NCBI GenBank assembly: GCA_031400505.1
Contig: JANNPZ010000026.1
Span: 9,739-73,738 of the forward strand
DNA length: 64,000 bases
Reading direction: 5' to 3'
Source: JAIYDJ01 sp031400505
Lineage (GTDB): Bacteria > Pseudomonadota > Alphaproteobacteria > Rhodobacterales > Rhodobacteraceae
Shown: positions 46,156-53,640 of the stretch, piece after piece
How positions within the stretch are numbered: position 1 is the first letter of the stretch
How the letters are laid out: each line of letters starts with the position of its first letter
Program-made: the position numbers and the translations under genes
Notes under the pieces: generated by a model
Seen by the model: only the letters and a program-made list of their open reading frames with translations
What the model was told of the DNA's origin: nothing
The model's database searches: none

Positions 46156-46992
46156 TTACAGTTTGACGCCTTCGCGTGCGGCGAGGTCGCAGAAGAACTG
46201 CCATGCAACACGGCCGGAACGGGCCCCGCGGGTCGCTTGCCATTCGATGGCCTCGGCGCGCAGTCTTTCAGGTGGTACGCTGACACTGTATTCGCGGCAA
46301 TAGGCATCGATCATCGCCAAATAGTCATCCTGGGTGCAGGAATGGAACCCCAGCCACAGGCCGAACCGGTCTGACAGCGACACCTTTTCCTCGACCGCTT
46401 CACCCGGAGAAATCGCCGTGGAGCGTTCGTTGTCGATCATCTCTCGCGGCATCAGGTGACGGCGGTTTGACGTCGCATAAAGCAAGACATTGGCGGGGCG
46501 CCCTTCGATGCCGCCATCCAGAACGGCCTTGAGCGATTTGTAGTGCTGATCGTCCTGGACGAAGGACAGGTCATCACAAAACAGCACGAATTGGTAGGGA
46601 GCGGCCCGCAGATGGGTCAGCAGGCGCTGTACGGAAGGCAAGTCTTCGCGGCTGAGCTCGACGATTTTCAGATCGTGTCCTTCAGCGCGAATCGCTGCAT
46701 GGACCGCCTTTACAAGGCTGGATTTGCCCATGCCCCGCGCGCCCCACAAAAGCGCATTGTTGGCGGGCAGGCCGGCGGCAAAGTGGCGGGTGTTTTCCAG
46801 CAGCGTGTCGCGCGACCGGTTCACCCCGATCAGCAGAGCAATGTCGATCCGACTGACCTGGCGCACCGGCACCAGGCGGTCGGGATCGGTGTGCCAGACG
46901 AAAGCCTCGGCCCGGAAGTCGGTTGCAGCAGCGGGGGGTGGGGCCAGCCGTTCAAGGGCTGCTGCAATGCGGGCCAGCGGATCGAGCGTCAC
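46156..46992 (-). CDS. DUF815 family ATP-binding protein
   Basis: A 278-residue AAA-like ATPase. NALLWGARGMGKSSLVKAVH holds the Walker A motif (near residue 85), QFVLFCDDLSFVQDD the Walker B, and YATSNRRHLMPREM sensor 1. These are the conserved blocks of DUF815 (PF05673). The function is not established. The start is GTG at 46992, overlapping the tatC stop (GTGA), so it is the last gene of the tat operon; this arrangement suggests but does not show a link to protein export. Confidence 0.85.
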   Translation of the reverse strand: MTLDPLARIAAALERLAPPPAAATDFRAEAFVWHTDPDRLVPVRQVSRIDIALLIGVNRSRDTLLENTRHFAAGLPANNALLWGARGMGKSSLVKAVHAAIRAEGHDLKIVELSREDLPSVQRLLTHLRAAPYQFVLFCDDLSFVQDDQHYKSLKAVLDGGIEGRPANVLLYATSNRRHLMPREMIDNERSTAISPGEAVEEKVSLSDRFGLWLGFHSCTQDDYLAMIDAYCREYSVSVPPERLRAEAIEWQATRGARSGRVAWQFFCDLAAREGVKL

Positions 46993-47837
46993 ACCTCGTC
47001 CTCTTCGGGGTCAAGCCAGGTGCCCTCGGCACGCATCTTTGCCTCGCGCTGGGCCTCGAAGCGGCGGATCAGCAGGATCGACACTTCGTAGAGCGGGTAG
47101 ATCGCGGCAAAGAGGACGACCTGACTGAAGACATCGGGTGGTGTCACAATGGCCGCGATCACCAGGATGATCACCACGGCATATTTGCGCATGCCCACCA
47201 GACCGCTCGACGAAATCAGCCCGGCGCGCCCCAGCAAAGTCAGCAATACCGGCAGCTGAAAGCACAGCCCGAAAGCCATCACGAAGGTCATGGTCAGCGA
47301 CAGATACGCCTCCATCGAACCAGTGAAGACCACGCCCAGTGTTGCAGCCTCAATCGTCTGGCCTGATGCCACGGAGGCGGCAAAGCTGTCCTGGAACGAC
47401 AGGAAGAACGAAAACGCCATCGGCAGGATCAGGAAATACGCAAACGATGCCCCGATTGCGAACATGATCGGCGAGGCGAGCAGAAACGGCAGGAAGGCGT
47501 TTTGTTCCTGCTTGTAAAGGCCGGGTGCCACGAACCGCCACAACTGGAACGCGATGATCGGGAAGGCCAATGCAAACCCGGCCCACATTGCGATGTTGAT
47601 CGCGGTAAAGAAGCCTTCCTGCATCTTTACGTTGATCAGCCCGCAGGCCTCGCCTCGTGCGGTCAGCGCATCGCAAAGCGGGGCGGCAAGGGTCTTGAAC
47701 ACCGGTTCCCAGACAATGTAGCCGATCAGAAAGCAGACCACGAAAGCACCCAGCGAATACAGGATGCGGGTTCGCAGCTCTTTGAGGTGTTCGATCAACG
47801 GAGCGGCGCTGTCGTCGATGTTGTCTGGGCTGCTCAT
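46989..47837 (-). CDS. tatC: Twin-arginine translocase subunit TatC
   Basis: A 282-residue inner-membrane protein with six helices, the receptor for twin-arginine signal peptides. PLIEHLKELRTRILYSL is the conserved N-terminal Tat signal-recognition region; FQLPVLLTLLGRAGLIS and VITPPDVFSQVVLFAAIYPLYE cut to PPDVFSQ are further signatures. Start overlaps the tatB stop (ATGA). Confidence 0.97.
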   Translation of the reverse strand: MSSPDNIDDSAAPLIEHLKELRTRILYSLGAFVVCFLIGYIVWEPVFKTLAAPLCDALTARGEACGLINVKMQEGFFTAINIAMWAGFALAFPIIAFQLWRFVAPGLYKQEQNAFLPFLLASPIMFAIGASFAYFLILPMAFSFFLSFQDSFAASVASGQTIEAATLGVVFTGSMEAYLSLTMTFVMAFGLCFQLPVLLTLLGRAGLISSSGLVGMRKYAVVIILVIAAIVTPPDVFSQVVLFAAIYPLYEVSILLIRRFEAQREAKMRAEGTWLDPEEDEV

Positions 47838-48466
47838 GCCTCATCCGCCTTCTTGGCCTTGCGTTTTGTTGCAGACTTGGGTGCCGGTTCGCCCGCAGAA
47901 GTGCTGTCTGCGGCGGCCGAACGCTTTGCGGCTTTGGCACGTGGTTTTGGCGTGGCCGGCGGGTCGGCTGGGGCAGGCATCACTGGTGATGCAGGTATCA
48001 CTGGCGATGCGGGGCCACCTGCATTGACCGCCCTGAGCCGTTCGGTGCTTTCTGCCACGATGGCCTGGCGGGCGGCCTGTTTGTCAAGCAGGGCCTGCGT
48101 TTGCGGTCCGATGGTGTTTGTAGCGGCCGTAGTGGGTGTTGCGGCAGCCGCAGGCAACGGGGCCTTCGTCGGGGTCGCCGCGTTTTTCAATGGGTCCCAC
48201 TTTTCAAACTTGGCCGCAGCATCCTTCATCGCGTTCAGGCCAAGGCTTTGCGGTGTGGTAATCGCTCTCAGATCCTTGGCGACATCCTTTACGCCAGACT
48301 CGCTGGCAGCCTGCTCCATCGCGCGCGAAAAGTCGCGAGCCATGGAGCGAAGTTTGGCCGTGAAACGTCCCAATTGACGGAACATGTCGGGCAGGTCTTT
48401 GGGTCCGATCACGATCAGCGCAACCACACCGATCAGGATAAGTTCGCTCCAGCCGATATCTAGCAT
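47834..48466 (-). CDS. tatB: Twin-arginine translocase subunit TatB
   Basis: A 210-residue protein with an N-terminal membrane helix and hinge (MLDIGWSELILIGVVALIVI, then GPKDLPDMFRQLG), an amphipathic helix to about residue 60, and a long Ala/Pro/Thr-rich, finally Lys-rich, tail. TatB pairs with TatC in signal-peptide binding. The tail, longer than in Escherichia coli, contains a short internal repeat ASPVIPASPVMPAP. It overlaps tatC by four bases. Confidence 0.95.
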   Translation of the reverse strand: MLDIGWSELILIGVVALIVIGPKDLPDMFRQLGRFTAKLRSMARDFSRAMEQAASESGVKDVAKDLRAITTPQSLGLNAMKDAAAKFEKWDPLKNAATPTKAPLPAAAATPTTAATNTIGPQTQALLDKQAARQAIVAESTERLRAVNAGGPASPVIPASPVMPAPADPPATPKPRAKAAKRSAAADSTSAGEPAPKSATKRKAKKADEA

Positions 48467-48501
48467 CGCAGCTTAGCCCCTTTGCGGGATCAACGGGCCG
48501 G

Positions 48502-48708
48502 TCAGGCCTTGTCTTTGTCCGAAGGTGTCACATCCTGCATTGCAGCCGTGTCGGTCTTTTCGATTTCTTCGGTGCCATCCTTGATCCCGCGCTTGAACGA
48601 GGTGATGCCCTTGCCCACTTCGCCCATCAGTCCCGCGATTTTGCCGCGGCCGAACAGTACCAGCACAACAATGCCGATCACCAGAATTTGCCAAGGTCCC
48701 ATCTGCAT
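48502..48708 (-). CDS. tatA: Twin-arginine translocase subunit TatA
   Basis: A 68-residue pore-forming subunit. MGPWQILVIGIVVLVLFGRG gives the short membrane helix and FGRGK hinge, and KIAGLMGEVGKGITSFKRG the amphipathic helix. The ATG at 48708 is the only one with GGAGG at good spacing; a 42-codon upstream extension is rejected. tatB follows after 35 bp. Confidence 0.95.
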   Translation of the reverse strand: MQMGPWQILVIGIVVLVLFGRGKIAGLMGEVGKGITSFKRGIKDGTEEIEKTDTAAMQDVTPSDKDKA

Positions 48709-48836
48709 TTCGTATTCCTCCGTTGGGGCGAAGGTGCCGCCCGCCTGTCGCTGGTCTAATCCTGCCCGCATGAACTGCAACACGCAAAACAATTCCGGGG
48801 CCGGGCTGGGTCGAAAACGCCCTGCGCGCGGCATGT

Positions 48837-48860
48837 CAACTGACAGGTTTATGTCAGTTG
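48837..48860. promoter_or_regulatory. Inverted repeat upstream of the ABM/WYL pair
   Basis: CAACTGAC (48837-48844) and GTCAGTTG (48853-48860) are perfect 8-bp arms around an AT-rich 8-base centre, 43 bases before the ATG of the ABM-like gene and in the divergent gap with tatA. The size suits a dimeric helix-turn-helix regulator, and a YafY-type regulator is encoded in the same apparent operon. Confidence 0.5.
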
Positions 48861-48902
48861 CTATCTGGTATCCAGAGGGCCTGTCATCCCAAGGAGCCCG
48901 CC

Positions 48903-49289
48903 ATGCGACCAGCCTTTCTTCCCGTCACTTCTGCACGTGTCACCTTTGCCTCTGCCGACAGCGCGCGCGCGCAGGCAGCCCCCGCAGCCCCCGTCATGGA
49001 AGTTGTCACCTTCCGGTTGACGCCCGCAACAAGCCCGGCTGCGTTTCTGGACCGGGCGCGTGCTACCGAAGCGGTCGTTGTCGCGCAACCCGGATCTATC
49101 CGGCGCAGCCTGCTGTGCGACGATAGCGGCATGTGGACCGACATGATCGTGTGGCGCAGCCTTGCCGAGGCCCAGGCTGCCGCGCAGGTCGTGATGGCTG
49201 ATCCCGGTTTTGGTCCTTTTGCCACTGCAATCGACATGAGTACGCTTCAGTTGCGCCACACGCCGATCCTTTGGCAGATGGGCGATTGA
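48903..49289 (+). CDS. ABM-like (dimeric alpha-beta barrel) protein
   Basis: A 128-residue protein. After about 38 N-terminal residues rich in Ala and Ser, the segment PVMEVVTFRLTPATSPAAFL to LRHTPILWQM has the β-α-β-β-α-β pattern of antibiotic-biosynthesis-monooxygenase or EthD-like ferredoxin-fold proteins. No catalytic residues can be assigned. The ATG at 48903 follows AAGGAG at seven bases. The N-terminal extension might be an export signal but lacks a clear hydrophobic core. The regulator gene follows 31 bp later. Confidence 0.65.
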   Translation: MRPAFLPVTSARVTFASADSARAQAAPAAPVMEVVTFRLTPATSPAAFLDRARATEAVVVAQPGSIRRSLLCDDSGMWTDMIVWRSLAEAQAAAQVVMADPGFGPFATAIDMSTLQLRHTPILWQMGD

Positions 49290-49320
49290 CGCGAGGTCGG
49301 CTGGTGGCCACCTTTGCGCG

Positions 49321-50046
49321 ATGCGTCGCACCGACCGATTGTTTGACCTGATCCAGATTCTGCGTGACGGCAGGCTGCACAAGGCCGCCGAAATGGCGGA
49401 ACGGCTGGAGGTGTCGGTGCGCACCATCTGGCGCGACATGGGCACGCTGATGGCAAGCGGTTTGCCCGTCGAGGGCGAGCGCGGGGTAGGCTATATTCTG
49501 CGCGCCCCCATTACGCTGCCGCCGATGATGTTGACCCCGGCCGAACTCGAGGCGCTGCGGCTGGGCGTGCGGTTGGTGGCGCAGGGTGCCGATCCGGGAT
49601 TGGCGCGGGCGGCGCAGGCTTTGGCCACAAAAATCGCCTCGGTCACGCCGGAACCCGAACGGCTGACCGAAGAGGATGAGTTGTTCGTTTTCACGGGCCG
49701 CGAAACCGCCCGCGCGGCCCCGCATCTGCCGATGCTGCGCAAAGCCATCCGCGAAAGGGAGCGGCTCGCGGTCACCTACATCGACCCCGAAGGCCGCGAA
49801 AGCCATCGCGACCTGCGCCCCTTGCAACTGGAGTTCTGGGGCCGTGTCTGGACGCTTGCCGCCTGGTGCGAGGCACGCAACGGGTTCCGCAGCTTTCGGG
49901 TCGACCGTATCGTTGCCGTCACTCCAACGAATGAGCGGTTTCCGGACGAGCCGGGGCGGCAGTTGGCAGACTACCGCGCGCAGATCAATTCCGAACTCAG
50001 CGCGGCCGCGCGGGAAACACGAAACAGCGATCCCGCCGGATCATAA
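49321..50046 (+). CDS. YafY-type WYL-domain transcriptional regulator
   Basis: A 241-residue regulator. The N-terminal HTH_11 domain (RLFDLIQILRDGRLHKAAEM, then VSVRTIWRDMGTLMASG, residues 5-50) binds DNA; the GVGYILR wing follows. The C-terminal half is a WYL domain with LRPLQLEFWGRVWTLAAWC, which senses an unknown ligand. It is downstream of the ABM-like gene and may bind the palindrome at 48837-48860. Its final 50 bases overlap the end of the convergent ABC ATPase gene. Confidence 0.88.
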   Translation: MRRTDRLFDLIQILRDGRLHKAAEMAERLEVSVRTIWRDMGTLMASGLPVEGERGVGYILRAPITLPPMMLTPAELEALRLGVRLVAQGADPGLARAAQALATKIASVTPEPERLTEEDELFVFTGRETARAAPHLPMLRKAIRERERLAVTYIDPEGRESHRDLRPLQLEFWGRVWTLAAWCEARNGFRSFRVDRIVAVTPTNERFPDEPGRQLADYRAQINSELSAAARETRNSDPAGS

Positions 50047-51133
50047 GCCACAGCAGCGTTCCTGGTTTTGGCAAGAACACCCCAGGGACCGAGGCGGTCA
50101 AGGTCGAGCCGTCGAAATCCATGCGAAACTCAACCAGGCTTTCACGGCCCAGGTAGCGGGCTCTTTCAACCGTCCCGCGTGCAGGCGTGCCGTCAATCGG
50201 GGTCGGATTGGGTCCGCGCCCTGCCCTGTCGAAATCGATTTTCAGGTGCTGCGGGCGGATCACGATGTCGACCTCTGCCCCATCGGCATGCCCCGGCGTC
50301 AGAAAGGCACCGAACGGCGTTTCGGTCAGCGCCCCGCGCGACGTGCCCCTGATCACGTTGACATCGCTGAAGAATGATGCGGCGGCCTTGTCCACCGGGG
50401 CGTTGTAGACGTTGTAGGGCGCACCCCGTTGCACGATGCGCCCGTCGCGCATCAGGGCAATCTCATCGGCCATGCGCATTGCCTCTTCGGGGTCATGTGT
50501 TACCAGCAACACAGCGGTGCCTTCGGCTTTCAGCACCTCCAGCGTCGCATCGCGGATGCCATCGCGCAGCCGGTTGTCGAGCCCGGAGAACGGCTCGTCC
50601 ATCAGCAACACCCGCGGACGCGGCGCCAGAGCGCGGGCCAGGGCCACGCGTTGTTGCTCTCCACCCGACAGCTGATGCGGATGCTTGGGTCCAAAGCCCG
50701 CCAGATCGACCCGCGAAAGAAGATTTTCGACGCGTGCCGTGCGGGCGGCCCTGTCGCCCGACAATCCAAAGGCCACGTTTTGCGCAACGGTAAGGTGCGG
50801 AAACAGCGCGAAGTCCTGAAACATCAGACCCACGCCGCGCGCCTCGGGCGGCAGGTTGCAGGTGGGGCCGAACACCTCGGCCCCGTCGATCAGGATGCGC
50901 CCGGTATCGGGGGTGTCCACTCCGGCGATCATCCGAAGCGTTGTCGATTTGCCGCAGCCCGAAGGGCCCAGCAGACAGGTCACCTGCCCCGCCGCCACCG
51001 TCAGCGACACATCCATTACGACCACTGCCCTGCCAAACTGGCGGGTCAGGCCCGAAACCGATAGCCGAGTTGCATCGGGCGACACAGTAACCCCAGAAAA
51101 ACCGTCAGAATTTCGGTGGGATAGCAGTGCCAT
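49997..51133 (-). CDS. Iron-type ABC transporter ATP-binding protein (FbpC-like)
   Basis: A protein of about 378 residues. Walker A is LLGPSGCGKSTTLRMIAG, the signature HQLSGGEQQRVALARAL, and Walker B RVLLMDEPFSGLDNRL; the SGLD form and C-terminal TOBE-like region (about residues 280-378, containing IVIRPQHLKIDF) resemble Fe(3+) and polyamine importers, FbpC most. No permease or binding protein is adjacent; the FbpA-like protein lies 8 kb away. Start could be ATG 51133 or a GTG at 51085. It overlaps the WYL regulator gene by 50 bases at the 3' ends. Confidence 0.85.
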   Translation of the reverse strand: MALLSHRNSDGFSGVTVSPDATRLSVSGLTRQFGRAVVVMDVSLTVAAGQVTCLLGPSGCGKSTTLRMIAGVDTPDTGRILIDGAEVFGPTCNLPPEARGVGLMFQDFALFPHLTVAQNVAFGLSGDRAARTARVENLLSRVDLAGFGPKHPHQLSGGEQQRVALARALAPRPRVLLMDEPFSGLDNRLRDGIRDATLEVLKAEGTAVLLVTHDPEEAMRMADEIALMRDGRIVQRGAPYNVYNAPVDKAAASFFSDVNVIRGTSRGALTETPFGAFLTPGHADGAEVDIVIRPQHLKIDFDRAGRGPNPTPIDGTPARGTVERARYLGRESLVEFRMDFDGSTLTASVPGVFLPKPGTLLWLMIRRDRCFVFPARPR

Positions 51134-51175
51134 CTTGCCGGTGCAAGGGGACGTTCGGCGCACAGGGCGTGACTG

Positions 51176-51952
51176 CTACATCGTTGTGTTGGTCTGCCCG
51201 CCGTCCAGAAGGATGTTCTGCCCGACGATGAAGCCCGCATGCTGGCTGCACAGAAAGGCGCAGGCCGCACCGAATTCTTCCGATGTGCCATAGCGGCGGG
51301 CGGGGATCGTGGCGGCGCGTTGGGCCCGTGCCTCGTCCATGGTGATCCCCGTGGCGGCAGTCACCCCGCTGTCAAGTGCCGTGGCGCGGTCGGTGTCGTG
51401 AATGCCGGGCAGCAGGTTGTTGATCGTCACGCCGAAAGGCGCCACTTGCCGTGCCGTGCCTGCGACATAGCCGGTCAAGCCGGTACGCGCGGCATTCGAC
51501 AAACCAAGCTGGGCGACCGGGGCCTTGACCGACACCGATGTAATGTTGACCACGCGGCCCCATTTGCGCTCGATCATGCCCGGCAAGAGGGCGGTCATCA
51601 ACGCAATGGGCGTCAGCATGTTGGCCCCGAGCGCGCGAAGGAAATCGGCCTCGGTCCAGTCGTGCCACATGCCCGGGGGTGGCCCCCCCGCGTTCGTGAC
51701 CAGAATGTCGACCGCCCCCGCCGCCGCCAGCACCTGTGCGCGGCCTTCGGCTGTGGTGATATCCGCCGCGACTGCCGTTACTTTCGCACCAAGGGCACGC
51801 AGCGCTGCGGCGGTTTCTTGCAATGCCTCGGGGCCGCGGGCGTTCAACACCAGATCGCACCCCGCCATCGCCAAAGCTTCGGCGCAACCGCGACCCAAGC
51901 CTTTGGAACTGGCGCAAACCAAAGCCCGTTTCCCCTTGATACCCAGATCCAT
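51176..51952 (-). CDS. Atypical short-chain dehydrogenase/reductase
   Basis: A 258-residue Rossmann-fold protein. The cofactor motif is ASSKGLGRGCAEALA (TGxxxGxG variant), with LVTNAGGPPPG and NITSVSVKAPV following. At the place of the catalytic YxxxK it reads LSNAA, so both Tyr and Lys are missing. A known FabG-like SDR subgroup has this LSNA form, and its activity is uncertain. The C-terminal QNILLDGGQTNTTM is intact. It starts 187 bp from the divergent Hint gene and ends 42 bp before the ABC ATPase start. Confidence 0.85.
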   Translation of the reverse strand: MDLGIKGKRALVCASSKGLGRGCAEALAMAGCDLVLNARGPEALQETAAALRALGAKVTAVAADITTAEGRAQVLAAAGAVDILVTNAGGPPPGMWHDWTEADFLRALGANMLTPIALMTALLPGMIERKWGRVVNITSVSVKAPVAQLGLSNAARTGLTGYVAGTARQVAPFGVTINNLLPGIHDTDRATALDSGVTAATGITMDEARAQRAATIPARRYGTSEEFGAACAFLCSQHAGFIVGQNILLDGGQTNTTM

Positions 51953-52138
51953 GTCGCGGTGCCCCCAAATTCCAAAGGAAAAGACGCTAGCAGCCTTTCA
52001 GGGCCTTGAAAAGTCTGCAAACCGCGCCCGTTGCACGCGGGTTTTGTTGACGGACCAATCCCGGCTTGATAAGCCCGCTCAGCGACGGGCGACGGGTTAC
52101 GAGGCGCTTTTCAGCACGGATCAAAGGATCGGGCCGCC

Positions 52139-53149
52139 ATGCCAGAGACAATGCGCCAGCCCGATGGAACAGAGCCAAGCCATACCAGCCAAGTCTTTCT
52201 TGCAAATGATATATTCGTCAGTGTCGGAACAAATGCAGGCGACGCGCTGGCGGGTCCCGAAATTGACTGCCCCGGCGATATCTACGAACTGGAGCCGGAT
52301 GCCGCTGCCCTGCGGTTGAAAGTCACGCGTCCGATGTCGGTTGGCCAGACGGTCGCCGAAGGCAGCGAGGTTGGGGGTCTGGGTGATCCGGTGCACCTCG
52401 AGGCACGCTATACCCTGATGGGGTCGGACGGCACGAAAACCGAACTGTTGGTTCTTGTTGTCGGGAGCGCGCGGCTGGCACTGCCTTTGTCACCGATGGC
52501 GACAAAGACCGAATACACGCTGCTGGCGATCGAGCCCGCCCCACCCGAACTACGCCTGTCCGATCTGTTGTGTGTGTCGTTTGTGCGCGGCACGCTGATC
52601 ACGCTTGCAGATGGCGTGCAGCGCGCGATCGAGGCGTTGCAGCCCGGCGACCGGGTTCTTACCCGCGATCACGGCGCGCAGGCGCTGCGCTGGATCGGGC
52701 GGGCGACGCTGCGGGCCGTCGGGGCCTTTGCGCCCGTGGTGATCGTCAATGGCACCTTGGGAAATTCCGGCGATCTGATCGTCAGCCAGCATCACCGCAT
52801 CTTTCTGTATCAACGCCAGCGCCGCGCCGATGTGCCCACGGCGGAACTGCTGGTGCAGGCCAAGCATCTGGTCGATGGCGACAGGATCTATATCCGAGAA
52901 GGTGGCTTTGTCGACTTCTTCAGTCTGGTGTTCGACCATCACGAGATCATCTATGCCGAAGGTGTACCCGCCGAAAGCCTTATGGTGACCGAGGCCATCG
53001 TCAACCGCCTGCCCCCCGAACTGGCCGAGGAAGTGCGGATCAGGTTTCCCGGTCTCAGCCAGAACCAACATTTCGGCACCGAAGCCGGTCGGCAGATTCT
53101 GGAAGAAATCGGGCGGGATCAGCTGCTGAACAAACCGTCCCGCCCGTAA
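52139..53149 (+). CDS. Hint-domain protein
   Basis: A 336-residue protein. The first 140 residues are not recognised. From about residue 143 a Hint_2-type domain begins: SFVRGTLITLADGVQRAIEA, then LQPGDRVLTRDHGAQALRWI, SQHHRIFL and FDHHEIIYAEGVPAESL. Hint domains are the intein/hedgehog self-splicing fold, but proteins of this type are common in Rhodobacteraceae with unknown roles. The usual Cys-Phe at the domain start is Ser147-Phe148 here, with a Cys at 145. A C-terminal helical tail of about 60 residues follows. The ATG at 52139 has a weak ribosome binding site. Confidence 0.82.
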   Translation: MPETMRQPDGTEPSHTSQVFLANDIFVSVGTNAGDALAGPEIDCPGDIYELEPDAAALRLKVTRPMSVGQTVAEGSEVGGLGDPVHLEARYTLMGSDGTKTELLVLVVGSARLALPLSPMATKTEYTLLAIEPAPPELRLSDLLCVSFVRGTLITLADGVQRAIEALQPGDRVLTRDHGAQALRWIGRATLRAVGAFAPVVIVNGTLGNSGDLIVSQHHRIFLYQRQRRADVPTAELLVQAKHLVDGDRIYIREGGFVDFFSLVFDHHEIIYAEGVPAESLMVTEAIVNRLPPELAEEVRIRFPGLSQNQHFGTEAGRQILEEIGRDQLLNKPSRP

Positions 53150-53164
53150 CGCGACTGGCGGCGA

Positions 53165-53530
53165 TCAGTTGCCGTAGAAAAACTCTTCGCGCGTGATCTT
53201 GCCGCCTGCGACATGATAGATCGCCACTTCGCGCATCTGGCCGCGCTTGCCTGTGGACTTGTCGGTGGTGTCCATCTCGAAGATCACGGCAAAGCTGCTG
53301 TCCCCATGCAGGAACGGGCCTTCGACGCTGGCCGAATGCACCTCTTGCGTCGCATCCCACCAGTCATGCTTGCCGTGAATCCCGGGCAGCCCAACCGTCT
53401 CGCGGCCCTGCCCCATATCGACCGCCTCGACCGACACGGCATCGGCGGTATAGAGGACATCCAAATTCTGCTTGGCGCGGCCTTCGCGGCAGCCTGCGAC
53501 CAGTTCGTTTGCAATCTCGCTCAAAGTCAT
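53165..53530 (-). CDS. SnoaL-like/NTF2-fold protein
   Basis: A 121-residue protein with the cone-shaped NTF2 fold pattern: an N-terminal helix (TLSEIANELVAGCREG), LDVLYTADAVSVEAVD, GIHGKHDWWDATQEVHSASV, and a beta-rich end GQMREVAIYHVAGGKITREE. It resembles SnoaL-like domains; the ligand or reaction is unknown. The ATG at 53530 follows GGAGG, better than the ATG four codons upstream. Its stop lies 15 bp from that of the Hint gene. Confidence 0.75.
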   Translation of the reverse strand: MTLSEIANELVAGCREGRAKQNLDVLYTADAVSVEAVDMGQGRETVGLPGIHGKHDWWDATQEVHSASVEGPFLHGDSSFAVIFEMDTTDKSTGKRGQMREVAIYHVAGGKITREEFFYGN

Positions 53531-53640
53531 TTCCACCTCCATTGTTCTGTTAATGTTCTCATGCTACGCGCTGTTTGTAACGCTGGCAAGACGGCTTCTC
53601 GCGGTTGCGGGGGGGCGGTTTTCCCCCTAGAACCATGCCC

